Shown here in pieces: positions 11,201-21,317 of a stretch of DNA of 64,000 bases. A program made the translations under genes and the position numbers. The notes beneath the pieces were generated by a model. It saw only the letters and a list, made by a program, of their open reading frames with translations, was not told the DNA's origin and did not search any database. Each line of letters starts with the position of its first letter. Positions within the stretch are counted from its first letter, which is position 1. Source of the stretch: Heliocidaris tuberculata (lineage: Eukaryota; Echinodermata; Echinoidea; Camarodonta; Echinometridae); NCBI GenBank assembly GCA_025618425.1, contig CM046833.1, positions 38,693,274-38,757,273 on the forward strand. The letters are read 5' to 3'.

Positions 11201-13483
11201 AGATATGTGACGTCATACCGGGGAGCAATCCTTCCTAAGCAGACGATGCCCCATAACATCTTATACATTTTCAGTGCCTGTTTTGTCATCTCATCTTCAC
11301 TTTATTTCTCTTACTTCACTAGCGTCAGTGTAAATGCTTATTTGTTGCCTCACTCTAAATTTCCTGCATGGTATTATTTTGATGAAAAATGCAGCGTTAC
11401 AAAAATAAAGGAATCAATCGCTTGTAAACAAAAAAAGATGCCATTGTATTTTCAGCTGCATGCACCGCGGCATGTCGGCGTTTCAAGAGGGAACGAATAC
11501 CATCCATGCTATAATTCAGCGGGCTTTACAATTCGAAAGTGTGATTTCTTTGATTGATCATTGACCCTTATCATGACTTTTTACAAACAAAAAATTTTAG
11601 TTACTAGAAACGGTTTCACTTCCCTTTTAGAATGTGAAATACGGTCATGGTGAAACAAACCAAACTCTTTATAATTTAAAAATAATTGCATTGCAGTTAC
11701 GTTCACTTGATATAGGACGTCGTCTGCTTAGGCAGGATTGGCACCTGATGTGACGTCACGAAAACATCGGTATATTTCTGGCGAATCGCTCGGATATCCC
11801 AGATGCTGAGAAGTGTTTTTATTTGTGTTATTTTTTAATCATCAAACACGCAGTTAACGTAAAACTTATACGATTACCATCTGCAAGCTTTCTAGTTTCT
11901 AGAGATACATTATTGAGCATATTTGTGATTTGCTTTGAATATCTACTTTAAACATATTTCCCCGAGTTACAGAGGTGAGCAGTATGGTTCTTTAAACAGC
12001 AATATTCCCTGTAAGGCAGGGAGTGGCAGTAATGTCAATATTATTCCTAATGATATTAAAAAACAATATTAATAACAATATAACAATAACGATAATAACA
12101 TTAATAATAATATTATCATTGGGCACCTTTTTAGAGTGTTTGGTCCGGGGTTCATTTCAATGTCACCAGATCTCATCAGCAGAATCACTGGTAGATAGAG
12201 ATGACAGAATCCACCCATAGTGTAAGATATCATACTTCTACAGAAATGTAGTCCAGTGGAAAAGCATGATGATGTAGGCAAGAATACCTGGAATTGAAAA
12301 TAATGTTCATAAAAGAAATATATACACAATCAAGAGTTGGATATCATTTTAGTCTATTAATATAACTACAATATAAGATTTTTACTGAATAATGAGGTAG
12401 CCCACTACATGTATTTCATCATTATCACACATGTGATGGTTATCATAGTTCACATTAAGATTTCAATTAATGCACATGTATGTAAATATTATATGCGGAA
12501 AGAACTGAATATCTAATTCAAATTAAAAACAGAAGCAACTTCTTATTTTCGGTAACAAAAAGGAGTTATGCAGAAAAACATACACATACACAACTATAAT
12601 CTTACAGATGAAGTAATCATACATGTGGAATTGTTTTTGATAATTCACAATGGGACCCATCTTTGACATACTTTTTGTGTTCACCACAGACTCAACAGGT
12701 ATCAATGTCATAACACACTGCCAGATCTAATTTGGGGGGGGGGGGGAGGCTCACCAGTAGCCCATGCCACCTTTTAAACCAATCTGGCCTACCTTAATTA
12801 CACCAAAAAAATATTGTGCGAACTTGTAAAGCAAAACCCAAAAAATGTGGAAAAAAAACTTTTTTCTTGTAATTTTTTTTTTTTTTAGTTTAGAAGTTCA
12901 GGAGTTTTTTGTTTTTTTTTTTTTTTTTTTTTAGGGGGGGGGGGGGGTGTTTGTTTGTTTGTTTGTTTTTGGTGAATCCTATCAAATATATGATTTCCCC
13001 TGTCAAAATATATGTGTATTTTTTTAATTGTCTAACCTTAGCCTTTGAAGGTAGTGAGGTCTCTCCTGGGCTTTCATTTTGGCCAAAGAGTGTTGATGGA
13101 CATTGTTTTCTGCACCACTGAAGACAAGTTGTCATCATAGTCAAAAGTGTCAGCAGGACTTGAGTGATACAGGACAAGACAACAGAACCTTTGCCAATGG
13201 TAGATGGCATAAGACTGGTCTCCGGAGTACAGCTGAGTTTTTCTGCTTCACAAAGTATTTGAGAATTTGGTTGACTGGCTGCCATCTTCGTCTTTTCTTT
13301 CTCTGCTGATTTGCATGGTGCTTGATCTTGAGTAGATGGTTGATCAGCTGCTGTCTTGGCCTTCTCTTTTTTGGCTTTCCATCGGTCTAGAAATCTTTGG
13401 ATCATTTCCCTCTTGTTGATATCTGGAGGGTTTTGGATGAATCTCCCAATCCTGACCCGCCATTCAGTAAGAGAGACAGGCAT
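5272..13483 (-). CDS. NLR-family immune receptor: 2A-like leader, DEATH-like, NACHT, LRR-like; frameshifted
   Basis: Five exons: 13483-13037, 12287-12127, 9379-9090, 8464-6748 and 5439-5281. Every junction has GT/AG borders and matching phases (0, 2, 1, 0). Corrected length is about 925 residues. Order: EWRVRIGRF leader with a hydrophobic stretch near residues 101-123; 2A-like SGDIEMNPGP with the predicted break between G197 and P198; DEATH-like fold about 205-285; NACHT with P-loop GEAGAGKTT near 400, Walker B FIAFDGLDEF and LVTTRPW; then an LRR-type exon. Sea urchins carry hundreds of DEATH-NACHT-LRR genes, and 2A-like leaders are known on some (family knowledge). NACHT is an ATP-driven oligomerisation module and DEATH recruits adaptors. 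One base is missing near 8185-8187, so the locus is a pseudogene or holds a sequencing error. LRRs beyond one exon are not seen. Confidence 0.75.
5281..5439 (-). CDS. NLR exon 5: LRR-like exon
   Basis: Acceptor TTTATCCAG, 53 codons, phase 0 both ends. It encodes VELFVMRHCGPTMSLDVAEM, then MCCIPSLMEATLHNASF and HGDFFKVLAGKGKKSK. The leucine spacing and the MPSL.EATLH pattern match LRR exons of sea urchin NLRs. It may be spliced on at GTGAGC, or it may end the protein two codons later at TAA 5272-5274. No further LRR exon is visible before the next gene, so the receptor may be short. Confidence 0.6.
5440..6747. other. NLR intron 4; no gene
   Basis: AT-rich intron with poly-G at 5890-5910 and poly-C at 6023-6033. 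The ORFs here are short and lack splice-consistent structure. Confidence 0.6.
6748..8464 (-). CDS. NLR exon 4: NACHT ATPase domain, with a one-base frameshift
   Basis: Acceptor TTTTTAG, donor GTGAGTTT. It begins GQPSRPLESQTKPLS, then a pre-NACHT helix region (FEDMYTNLVLQEEYGAEKR). After VNEEFP the frame must shift by one base at the GGG run 8185-8187 (plus strand) to reach IMVQGEAGAGKTTLC. The P-loop spans about 8140-8166. Further on are KVFIAFDGLDEF (Walker B), PVLVTTRPW (sensor) and a winged-helix-like tail ending FTRPPV. With the lost base counted, the exon ends exactly at phase 0, which supports a single deletion in an otherwise intact exon. 484 codons stay open after the shift. Confidence 0.85.
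9090..9379 (-). CDS. NLR exon 3: DEATH-like domain
   Basis: Acceptor CCTTGCAG, donor GTAAAA, 290 bases, entering with one base and leaving with one. It encodes TVGDLEFLKLAQGIHPSYYM, then AVGISLGIPHPQLDGI and FLAVLMKWNTMQQ. The regular hydrophobic helices and the LMKW helix are typical of DEATH domains in sea urchin NLRs. It joins the 2A exon at phase 2 and the NACHT exon at phase 1 with no extra bases. Confidence 0.7.
9590..10828. repeat. tandem array of about 165-bp units carrying TGACCTTTGACCT motifs
   Basis: Lies in NLR intron 2. About five units repeat the phrase 'ctatggtgatacatacta' with 'caagtttgaa', 'ggttcttgag' and 'tttgacctaca'. The ends carry ATGCCTCCGCC and the inverted GGGCGGAGGCAT, so the whole is one mobile-element-like unit with GGACGGACAGACGG near its right end. 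The inverted motif AGGTCAAAGGTCA is a DR1 nuclear-receptor half-site pair. Confidence 0.75.
9708..9843. repeat. 61-bp inverted repeat (hairpin)
   Basis: Arms 9708-9768 and 9783-9843 are reverse complements with few mismatches around a 14-base loop. It lies inside the left part of the dispersed repeat. Confidence 0.85.
11200..11772. repeat. inverted pair with TGACGTCA in both arms
   Basis: The left arm (about 11205-11250) has TGTGACGTCAT and CCTAAGCAGACGATG. The right arm (about 11718-11765) is the reverse complement with CGTCGTCTGCTTAGG and TGTGACGTCAC. Both arms carry a palindromic CRE. It probably marks a foldback or MITE; the 116-codon ORF between is not convincing. Confidence 0.5.
12127..12287 (-). 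CDS. NLR exon 2: hydrophobic 2A-like (NPGP) peptide
   Basis: It starts after TTCCAG in phase 0 and ends AAAAG before GTGCCC, a weak donor. It encodes 53 codons plus two bases. The second half begins at an internal ATG (12218; A at -3, G at +4) with MGGFCHLYLPVILLM, followed by RSGDIEMNPGP. The core D(V/I)ExNPGP is the 2A ribosome-skipping consensus, and this leader closely resembles the 2A-like signal peptides described on sea urchin NLRs. Expected effect: translation pauses after NPG and restarts at P, giving a separate leader and an NLR body. When skipping fails, the hydrophobic leader could act as a signal sequence. Confidence 0.8.
12141..12170 (-). promoter_or_regulatory. 2A-like translational recoding site (NPG/P)
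   Basis: The codons read SGDIEMNPGP. The break would fall between glycine and proline codons, at 12144/12143. All consensus positions (G-D-I-E-x-N-P-G-P) are kept. Confidence 0.8.
13037..13483 (-). CDS. NLR exon 1: EWRxRIGxF-type leader
   Basis: ATG at 13483 in a good context (ACCACCATGC), 149 codons, phase-0 end before GTTAGA. It starts MPVSLTEWRVRIGRF, then a Lys/Ala/Gln-rich segment, then VVLSCITQVLLTLLTMM, which could span or insert in a membrane. Similar short EWRxRIGxF leaders occur upstream of NPGP peptides in echinoderm and cnidarian proteins and retroelement ORFs (recalled, moderate certainty). A probable acceptor (TTTTTTTAG) at 13552-13553 would place the 5' UTR of this exon at 13551-13484, with small upstream ATGs. 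The link to exon 2 rests on phase and spacing only. Confidence 0.55.
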
Positions 13484-14069
13484 GGTGGTTCATGAGGCTT
13501 AGACTGCTTACACTCTAATTCACACCAGGCTTACCCATATACATGCATCTCCTAAAAAAAATAAAGATGGAAAAGTTCCGTGTACTTAAATACAAACATC
13601 ACATTTGAGAAAATAGTCAGCAGATCAATATAGCAGATAAAAAGTTGATAAAATGGAATGAATACTGCAATCTTTTTCTATATTTACCAACTGAAAAGAT
13701 AATAATTGAATTTCTTAACTTAGGTTAAGAAGGCTGAAATGCATCATTCCAATGCCTCAACACCTAGGAAAAGTTTTAATAGAAGAGGAAAGAGGGAAGT
13801 CAATTGATAAAATATCTGCAAAAACTTGGCATTAAGACATGGAGTAGTGGTAACAGACTGAAAGAGAATACTAGAGTAGATGCTCCGAAGTGCAGCCGGT
13901 CTATCGTTTGCATTGCAAAATCTCTTTAAAATACATACATGTAATATACATAAAATCATCACATATCACACACAAAGGGTACATTACCAAAGTCAAAGGA
14001 AAACAGCAGTGGCCATGAAAAAAGTATCCATAAATACCACATATTTAGCGATAAAATTGGCGTTCCCAC

Positions 14070-14228
14070 CACTAGCGTAGCTGGGGGGGGGGGGCAGAGT
14101 GCCCCCCTTACAACTTTTTCCCATTTTTTTTTTTTTTTTTTTTGCTTGTCAGAGATCATGGAGGAAATAACCATCCATCCCCCACTGAAAATTTGCCCCC
14201 CTTGTAAATAATCCTGGCTACGCCACTG
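14070..14228. mobile_element. small hAT-like element, poly-G/poly-C rich
   Basis: Termini CACTAGCGTAGCTGGGG and, inverted, CAGTGGCGTAGCCAGG. Flanks are gttcccac and attcccac (7 of 8 matched), fitting the 8-bp hAT target-site duplication. Confidence 0.65.
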
Positions 14229-14700
14229 ATTCCCACTATGAAAAATTGAACATTTTGACTCTAAGCATAAGTGTGAGTGGATTCTACATTGATTTAGAAG
14301 ACAGAAATACATGTAATACGGCAACAATTAATGTAATACCTTAAGTCCTTATCTCTCCTGAGCTGAGATCATAACTTCTTTTCAGTCACGGCACAATGCC
14401 AATGACACATGGGCGTGGCACGGACACTGGCACTGCTGTGTTACTCCGTTCATCTTTTCACCATGACCACGTTCACTTTTTTCACAAGCACTGTCAGTTG
14501 TCGGTTCAATCCAGCCTTAGGAGTTTTCAGTGACGAAATGTCATCAACATAGAGTCTACTTCCATTACTCTAAAGTAAGAATAAAGCAACATCAATCTCT
14601 AATTCGTGAACAAGGAAGTGAAGTAGCAGAAAATGGCGAACCAACCACAAAAACAGCGCAGTCAATGGAGCGCACGCACGCTGCATGCATATTGCATGCA

Positions 14701-14731
14701 GCTAGCTAGCTAGCTAGCTAGCTAGCTAGCT
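14701..14731. repeat. (GCTA)n microsatellite
   Basis: Perfect GCTA tetramer run, palindromic on both strands. Confidence 0.95.
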
Positions 14732-15038
14732 GGAATCAATATCGGTCACGGGACCAAAAAAAAAACAGAAGAAGAAGACCGCGGTAAGAAGAAGAAACAA
14801 CAACAACAACAAACGATTCAGCGGGGAATCCCCTGCTTGAAAGGATTACAATATAGCCTGTCTTCGAAGCGTAATGGATTTTCACTGGTAAATGAAACTG
14901 TGTTACACTGAGCTTTGAGACCTCCACTACATGGGAGTAATTGTATGAGCTAATTTATATTCTTACGCCAGAAACATTTATTTTTTGTGCATCTGATGAA
15001 ATTATACATGTAGTACGATAAAGGCCCTATAGCCTAGC

Positions 15039-15181
15039 CAGGGGAGCGTTTCATCAAGCGTTTTGTCAGTGATTTTTACTGACAAATTTGCTCTCAGCCA
15101 ATCAGATGCAAGGATTTCAGTAGCTTATAACACTTGTCGGATAAAATATCCGACAAATCCTTTCATGAAATGCTCCCCAGG
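15039..15181. mobile_element. short palindromic MITE with CCAATCAGA core, copy 1
   Basis: Ends GGGGAGCGTTTCATCAAG and, inverted, GGGGAGCATTTCATGAAA. The middle has GCCAATCAGATGCAAGGATT and CAGTAGCTTATAAC. Related copies lie at 30868, 36832 and 41033. Confidence 0.65.
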
Positions 15182-15563
15182 TATAGATCTATAGGCTAGT
15201 AGGATTTAAAGCTTCGCTGAGATCGAAGTTGACTAAAATTAATGCAGGGCCTAGGGGCGCGGCGGGGGGCATTGAAAATTATCTGACAAAGAAGTGAAGG
15301 GGTAGACCCTTCTTTTTTTTTTTTCCTTTTAAAAAAATATATCTTCGCTGCTAATTTAGTAATTCAGTTTAAAAAAAAAAACTCTTACAAGAAAAGAATA
15401 GATTAATCCCGAAATTAATAGATTGATTACAAAAAAAGTTAATGAAATTTTCCAGGAGCTTTTGGGGTGGAATTTTAAAAAGCGGTGGGGTAGGCCCGAT
15501 ACATTATTTGGGAGGGGTGTGTATGTGTATTTAATATAGGCCTATAGGCCAATTAGGTTTTAT

Positions 15564-15780
15564 TACACTCTAAAAACTAAAGTGTTAAATCACCATTTAA
15601 AAGGGCCGAGGAGTGACAACTTTTTCAAAATGGTAGATCAACTCTTTTAAACTGCATGCTGGATTCAGCCTTTATAGTGTTGCATCCAGCATGTTAAAAG
15701 TGTTAATCTGCAATTTTGAAAAAATTGTCGCTCCTCGGCCCTTTTAAATGGTGATTTAACACTTTAGTTTTTAGAGTGTA
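15564..15780. mobile_element. 217-bp palindromic MITE
   Basis: Ends TACACTCTAAAAACTAAAGT and its reverse complement. The inverted match runs about 55 bp per side (includes AAAAGGGCCGAGGAG), and a looser inverted match continues inside. Confidence 0.8.
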
Positions 15781-16129
15781 GGTTTATGAAAGGGGATTGC
15801 TTGAGCCGTTTGTTACCTAGCTGTAAATCCGACAGTGACTGAATGAAAATTTGTCTGAAAAGAAATACAATTGTTGGGTCATTCAAAGCAATTGTTGATT
15901 TAGGGGAGTCGGCACACCCGGCACGTGTCCCCTCCCTTTAAAGCCAAATTGCAGAAACCTGAAATATATACACAAAAGAAAAAGGTCCCCTTAGTGTGTT
16001 GTTTGTAACCCCAAATTTTACACCTGAAAATGTATTTTCCATGTCATAGATTTTTCCCTGCTGCCACCCCCCCCCCCTAAAAGAAATAAATATTGATTTA
16101 AAAGCATTATCCTGGATCTGACCCTGATT

Positions 16130-16440
16130 GTATAGTCATGGATTGTAATTCCGAACAGATTTTTTTACCGAACGTGTACTGTTAAGCGCCTAAAATGGGT
16201 TTTCAAGGGACCAAAACGCCGCGTCGTTGGGAAGGGGTTCACTCGGAAGGGAATATCGTATTAAATCTACGTTGTCTTTTTAAAAATCCATCAACTTCTT
16301 TTTCTGTAGGACTTTGAGCATTCATTATGTAATTTTGACAGATATTCGTTTGATATTTTATTCGCTATCGTTGATTTTCTGAAAAGTGTTCGGACACTGG
16401 ATCCACTACCATACTGGTCGCTTTTTAATACATACGCCTA
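16130..16440. repeat. dispersed repeat 'ccaaaacgccgcgtcgttgg', copy 1
   Basis: Shares GTAATTCCGAACAGATT, AACGCCGCGTCGTTGGGAAG, GGAATATCGTATTAAATCT and AAAGTGTTCGGACACTGGAT with copies at 21712 and 23810. No coding frame is kept. Confidence 0.7.
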
Positions 16441-17204
16441 CCTATTAAAACGATGCCTATTCTATTTTTCTTAACCGATTCGGATTAATAGTTACCCCCT
16501 TTCCCGCTTCACGGTTAACGGAGGGATCGAGCAGCCCCCAATGTACCCTATGCATGATCGGACGCGGGCGTCCAAACAGTATATGGATCATCAGAACAAG
16601 TCCTAGTATGGGTTCAGTCTTTGGGGATCATGCACCGGTCTTATGTCGATTCTTTTAAAGTTCTTTCCTTTTCTGCCTTACTATGATGATAATGGTATGT
16701 TTTTAAAAGAAAAATATCACGTCGCAGCTCAAGGGCTGAACTGAACAATAGTGGTACAAAGACAAAAAGTTACACATATATACAACATATAGAAAATATC
16801 AACATATGCAAGATACGCAAATTACATTAAATAATCATACATAAGAAAAATAACATGTGAAAAGGTTATCAAATAACATATTTACAAACATAATTAGGTT
16901 CATATATAATGCGGCGAGTGCCATCAGTAATTCTAACAAAGTAGGACACAATGGTGTTCAGTGTGTGGAAAGGAATAGAAGACAAAGGAGTATATTTTGA
17001 GGGGAGAGGTTATAGGAGATCAAGGGAAGAGAGAGAATCTGCATTTTGGAGATTAAGACAAAGAGAGAAGAGTAGACAGGCCAGAGATATACATGTGTAT
17101 CGATTATCATAATCAACTCTACAGATGGAAGTATATTATCAATGAGCAAAAATGTTATATGTCAATTGATGCATATTAACCAGTCCCGGCCTCTTCCATC
17201 CTCC

Positions 17205-17310
17205 ACCCCCTCTCTTTCTCTCTCTCTTCTCTTCTCTTCTCTCTCTCTCTCTTCCCCATCTCTTTCTCTCTCCCTCTCTCTCTCTCTCTCTCCCGACACC
17301 CCCTCTCTCT
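17205..17310. repeat. (CT)n-rich tract
   Basis: Pyrimidine run of CT dinucleotides with CCC interruptions; a purine-rich tract follows at 17401-17500. Confidence 0.9.
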
Positions 17311-18179
17311 CTTCCCGTCGATCGTACCCCCTCCCCAACTTTGTGGCACCGACGTGAGCATATTTTACAACCGAATCGAAATCGATCCAGCCGCGTAGCC
17401 AAGGAGGGGGAGAAGAGAGGAAAAGAAAAAGTACAAAATAGGGGGAAGAGAAGAAAGGAAGGAGTGAGAAAAAGAGGAGAAATGAAAGGAAGGCAAAAGT
17501 ATGATGTAGCTTTTTTTTTGGGGGGGGGGGATGAAATTGGAGACCCTATCCCTAGGAAGGCTCGGATTATGATGTAGTTTGTATTTAGCTTTCTATACTT
17601 TTGGTCACGTTTCTTTCCGAATTTGGTAAGTGGATGTTTTTGAAATTGACTGCTGCAATTTCGTGAATTTATCTCAGGCCTGGGCCATAATCTCACGTTC
17701 CAGTTTTTAGTATTTCCAGGGTCTTCGTTCATCGTGACCATTTTTTTTTCTTATTCAGGCAACTGAATTTGGATATATAAGAGTGGCGATTCAAATATTG
17801 AAATCTTCCTGAAGTTATGATACCTACAATTTTTAAGAATATAATTTACCTCTAAGTTGTTTCATTGAGGTTCTGCTTCTATTCATCATTCCGTTATTTT
17901 TGTTGTGTTTTGTTCTGTTTCAGGATAGCAACATTACTTTCTGTAGAGAACTGTATATAATCCCACATGCCGAATCGGTTCTGAAATAATTTTCTTACGT
18001 GTCAAGGTTGTATTTCTATATCCAATATGCTGCTATATCATGCTCTGTTTTGTTTTGTTTTGCTTTGTTTTGTTTTGATGATATTCCTATCATGTCAGGA
18101 TTTTATATCAATAAATTTAAATTTGAATTTGAATTTGTGTAACTAGTATGCGACTCCGTGATTTTGTGTGTTACTCCCA

Positions 18180-18420
18180 TATGTACTGCGCCCTCCCCCC
18201 CCCCCCCCCCCCCCCCCCCCCCCGTTCAACAAGTCTGGCTACGCGCGAGTGTAGAACATGCAGCTGATCAAAGCTACACAAGACAGATTATTTTTTGGGG
18301 GGGGGGAGGGGGAGAGGGTGTCGAGATTTTTTTTTTCGCCAGCCCTCCAAAAGTCGCTCAGTGGTGGAGGGTTATCAGATTTTATGGGATCCAGTTTTCC
18401 TCCATAATTCTCTGACAAGT

Positions 18421-18459
<39 letters not shown>

Positions 18460-18720
18460 TTATCAGTGGCAAGGGGGATGCTGATATATTTTTTTTTCAG
18501 GAACCGATATTTTTTATTTTTTTTGTAAAAAGTTGTCAGGAGGGCAGTCTGCCTCCTTGCCCCCCCCCCCCCCCCCCCCCCCCGGATACGCTAGGGCGTA
18601 TAAGTAAGAAATTGCAAGCTTTTGGAATTGTGGAACTGTGAATTTTAGAACATTTTCAGAGCCAAATACTGCAAAATCATTAATTGTCTTATGGGGCAAT
18701 TAGCCCCCCCCCCCCCCCAT
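18180..18720. repeat. homopolymer cluster
   Basis: Poly-C at 18190-18223, 18560-18583 and 18704-18718, poly-G near 18297 and poly-A of about 35 at 18422-18457. Fragments such as GGCTACGCGCG and GGATACGCTAGGG suggest decayed hAT-like termini. The assembled run lengths are likely unreliable. Confidence 0.7.
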
Positions 18721-18939
18721 TTCGATTTTGTAATTTTGCATTTGAAAGCACTTGAGATCTCATCATTACATCATGCTAAATTATTTTTATTTTTTCCTTT
18801 TTTTCCTTCAACCATTAATTAATTGACTCTAGTTGCTTTGCCCCCCCCCCCTCGCATAAGGCAGGAGCTTGTTAAATTTTGCGCCCCCTGATGGGATATA
18901 AGTGCATAAAAAGCACTTTCAAAGTATAGAACATTCGAA

Positions 18940-19782
18940 CATTGGCGTATCTATACAGGGGGGGGGGGGCAGAGGGGGCAGGTGCCCTTGGCGGCACTTG
19001 AAGGGGGCGCAAAAAATGGAAAAGAGAGAAAGAAAAGGGGAGAAATACAAGAAATTTCGTGGTCTTTGAGGGTTATTTGCGCCCCAGTCAAGGACAAAAT
19101 GCGTAAGAAATGGTGTTTTATAGGGTTTGAAATGTGAAAGTTTTCTAAAGCTTGGTCGCTTTGTTCCCTCGCATAATTATTTTCAAGATCTTGCTATTTC
19201 GCGCCCCAATGGCGATTTTAAAGTGTTAACCATCAATTGACTCTAGGTGCTTTGCCCCCCCCCCCTCGCATAAGGCAGGAGCTTGTTAAATTTTCCGCCC
19301 CTTGATGGGATATAAGTACATAAAACACTTTCAAGTATAGAACATTTGAAAGAAATCATAAATTTGCCACTGCCTTTCTAAATTCCTCAAATATATTTCT
19401 TCAGGGTTTCCTTTCATTATTTTGCACCCCCAAAATTGGAATGTTCAAAAAAAAAAAAAAAAATCTATTGCTAGGTCGCTTTATTCCCTTGGATTTTTTT
19501 GTAAGGGTAAAATACATCAGAAATTTCAATTTTAGGGGGGAAAGGAAATAAAAATCTGCAGCTCGGTCGCGTTGTTCCCTCGCTTATACAATAACTCATT
19601 AAATTTGGGCTAAAAACCCGGGTTATATGCATCAAAACTCATTTTCACGCAGTGCCCGGCATTATTTCTAAATGAAAAACGCTCATCATTCTGAGTTTGG
19701 GTATGGGGGGGGGGGGGGGGGGGGGGGGAGGCGCAGATTTGATAGTTTGCCCCGGGCGCCAGAATACCTAGATACGCCACTG
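18940..19782. mobile_element. hAT-like element nested in a sister copy
   Basis: Left end CATTGGCGTATCTATACAGG, right end CTAGATACGCCACTG. Flanks cattcgaa and aattcgaa match at 7 of 8 bases. The interrupted host phrase (AAGTATAGAACATTCGAA, then AGAAATCATTAATTTGCC) appears uninterrupted inside the element at about 19336-19368, so one family member jumped into another. The host copy ends at 20232 with the same GATACGCCACTG. Confidence 0.7.
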
Positions 19783-20232
19783 AATTCGAAAGAAATCATT
19801 AATTTGCCTTGCAATGGCCTTACTTAATTCCTCAAATATATTTCTTCAGGGTTTTCATTCATTTTCCGCCCCAAAATATAGGAATGTTCAAAATTTCAAA
19901 ACAAAAACTATTACTAGGTGGCTGTATTCCCTTGTTTGTTATTTTTTAAACATTTGTAAGGGTAAAATACATAACAAATTTCAATTTGAGGGGTGAAAGG
20001 GGGAAAAAAAAAAACTACCGCTCGGTCGCGTTGCTCCCTCGCTTATAAAATGACTTATCAGTTGGGCTAACAACCCCGGGTTATGTGCATCAAAACTCAT
20101 TTTCACGTAGTGCCAACATTTCTAAATTAAAAGCTCTCATTAATCTGAGTTTGGGCATGGGGGGGGGGGGGGGGGGGAGGGCGCAGATTTGATAGTTTGC
20201 CCCGGGCGCCAGAATACCTAGATACGCCACTG
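19783..20232. mobile_element. right half of the interrupted hAT-like host copy
   Basis: Repeats the phrases of 19347-19782 (TCCTCAAATATATTTCTTCA, GCTCGGTCGCGTTG, poly-G, TTTGCCCCGGGCGCCAGAAT) and ends in CTAGATACGCCACTG. Confidence 0.65.
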
Positions 20233-20757
20233 TTCTAATGAAAAATAGTCAGGAAGAAGTGGGTTGTGAAAATGTTCATTCGTGATGGCATAATTCCTCA
20301 ACTGGTCAAGTTTTTGTAGTTGCCCCTTAAAAGTGGCCCTCCGGCTACCACCCCTTCCCGATATTAAAGATCTGCCGCCCCGCACCATATAGAAGGTTAC
20401 TACTGCTAATGTAGTAACAGTCAACATCCCCCCCCCAAAAAAAAATAATAATAATAAAAAAAAATAGTAGTCTATCTTCTTCTTCGGTACGTGTCGACAG
20501 ACTTGCTAGTCCATGTAGAGGCACGGATGAGGGTCGAGTGACTGTAGTAGTAGTAGTAGTAAATATAATGATAATATTAATTATAGGCCTAATAATAAAT
20601 GAATAAATAAATGAAAAGAAAGAAAGAAACAAACAAACAAAGAAACAAATAAATAAATAAATAAAATAAAAAATAATTTAGAAAATGCGAAGATTATCAT
20701 CAATAGATGGCGTTCTTGAAAACTCGATAAACAACAGGTACCGGACCATAATATATG

Positions 20758-21262
20758 CCAGAGGTCAGTGATATATGCGCATGAGACAGTCACGTCCGGT
20801 CACGTCATATTTGGCGCGCTAGATTCAATGAGCTACATGATGTAGCTAGCTAGCTACGTGCATGCTTCGCTGTACTACTGTGCAGAAAGAGCCCTAACGT
20901 ACCGAAACGCTGGACAAGTTTCGGCCGACGCACTCCCGTACGTACGTCCGTGCGAACAACATCAGCAGGAGGTTCATTTGCCAGTTTGTCGATCCGCCAT
21001 TCTTAGAAGTTATTTTTCTGCTACAGAAAAAGATGTCAGATAGAGATTGACTGGGGATTCTTTAGGCATTTCAACCTTTGCCCTGCATCTCAGTTCACAC
21101 CCATTGTTCTTTAAAAGTTGAATCACATGCAGTTGATTTAAACTTCGAAGTTCGACTCTCGAGTTCGACGACAACGACACGTCAGCAACAACACTAACAC
21201 TGTCTCGAGACATTCATCAAGTTTTAAGTTTATACAGAACAAGAAAGGAGCACAAGACAAGG
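20758..21262 (+). promoter_or_regulatory. CpG-rich block with E2F-like site; possible promoter and non-coding first exon
   Basis: TTTGGCGC at 20810-20817 matches the E2F consensus. Sequence from 20780 to 21000 is CpG-rich, unlike the AT-rich surroundings. A donor-like GACAAG/GTAAAA lies at about 21260. No coding frame is convincing. Because the CHK1 start-codon exon has an upstream acceptor (28893), a distant non-coding first exon is needed, and this is one candidate 7.6 kb away. Confidence 0.3.
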
Positions 21263-21317
21263 TAAAACCTACTTATCCAACGAACATGTATAGTCATGGA
21301 TTGGGTACAGTTAAGGC

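Larger units (their letters stand above)
13552..20757. other. intergenic repeat-dominated region
   Basis: No exon-like coding found. It contains the elements listed separately, a CT-rich tract, TTTTG microsatellite and homopolymer blocks. The long ORFs at 17139-17741 are purine/pyrimidine tracts read in frame, not genes. Confidence 0.6.

Noticed and set aside
11207..11557. 116-codon plus-strand ORF
   Set aside because: Lies within the inverted pair, has mixed composition and no recognisable domain or splice partner.
17139..17741. 200-codon minus-strand ORF and its overlapping ORFs
   Set aside because: It is a purine-rich tract (Arg/Glu/Lys repeats) opposite a CT microsatellite, with no domain and no splice support.
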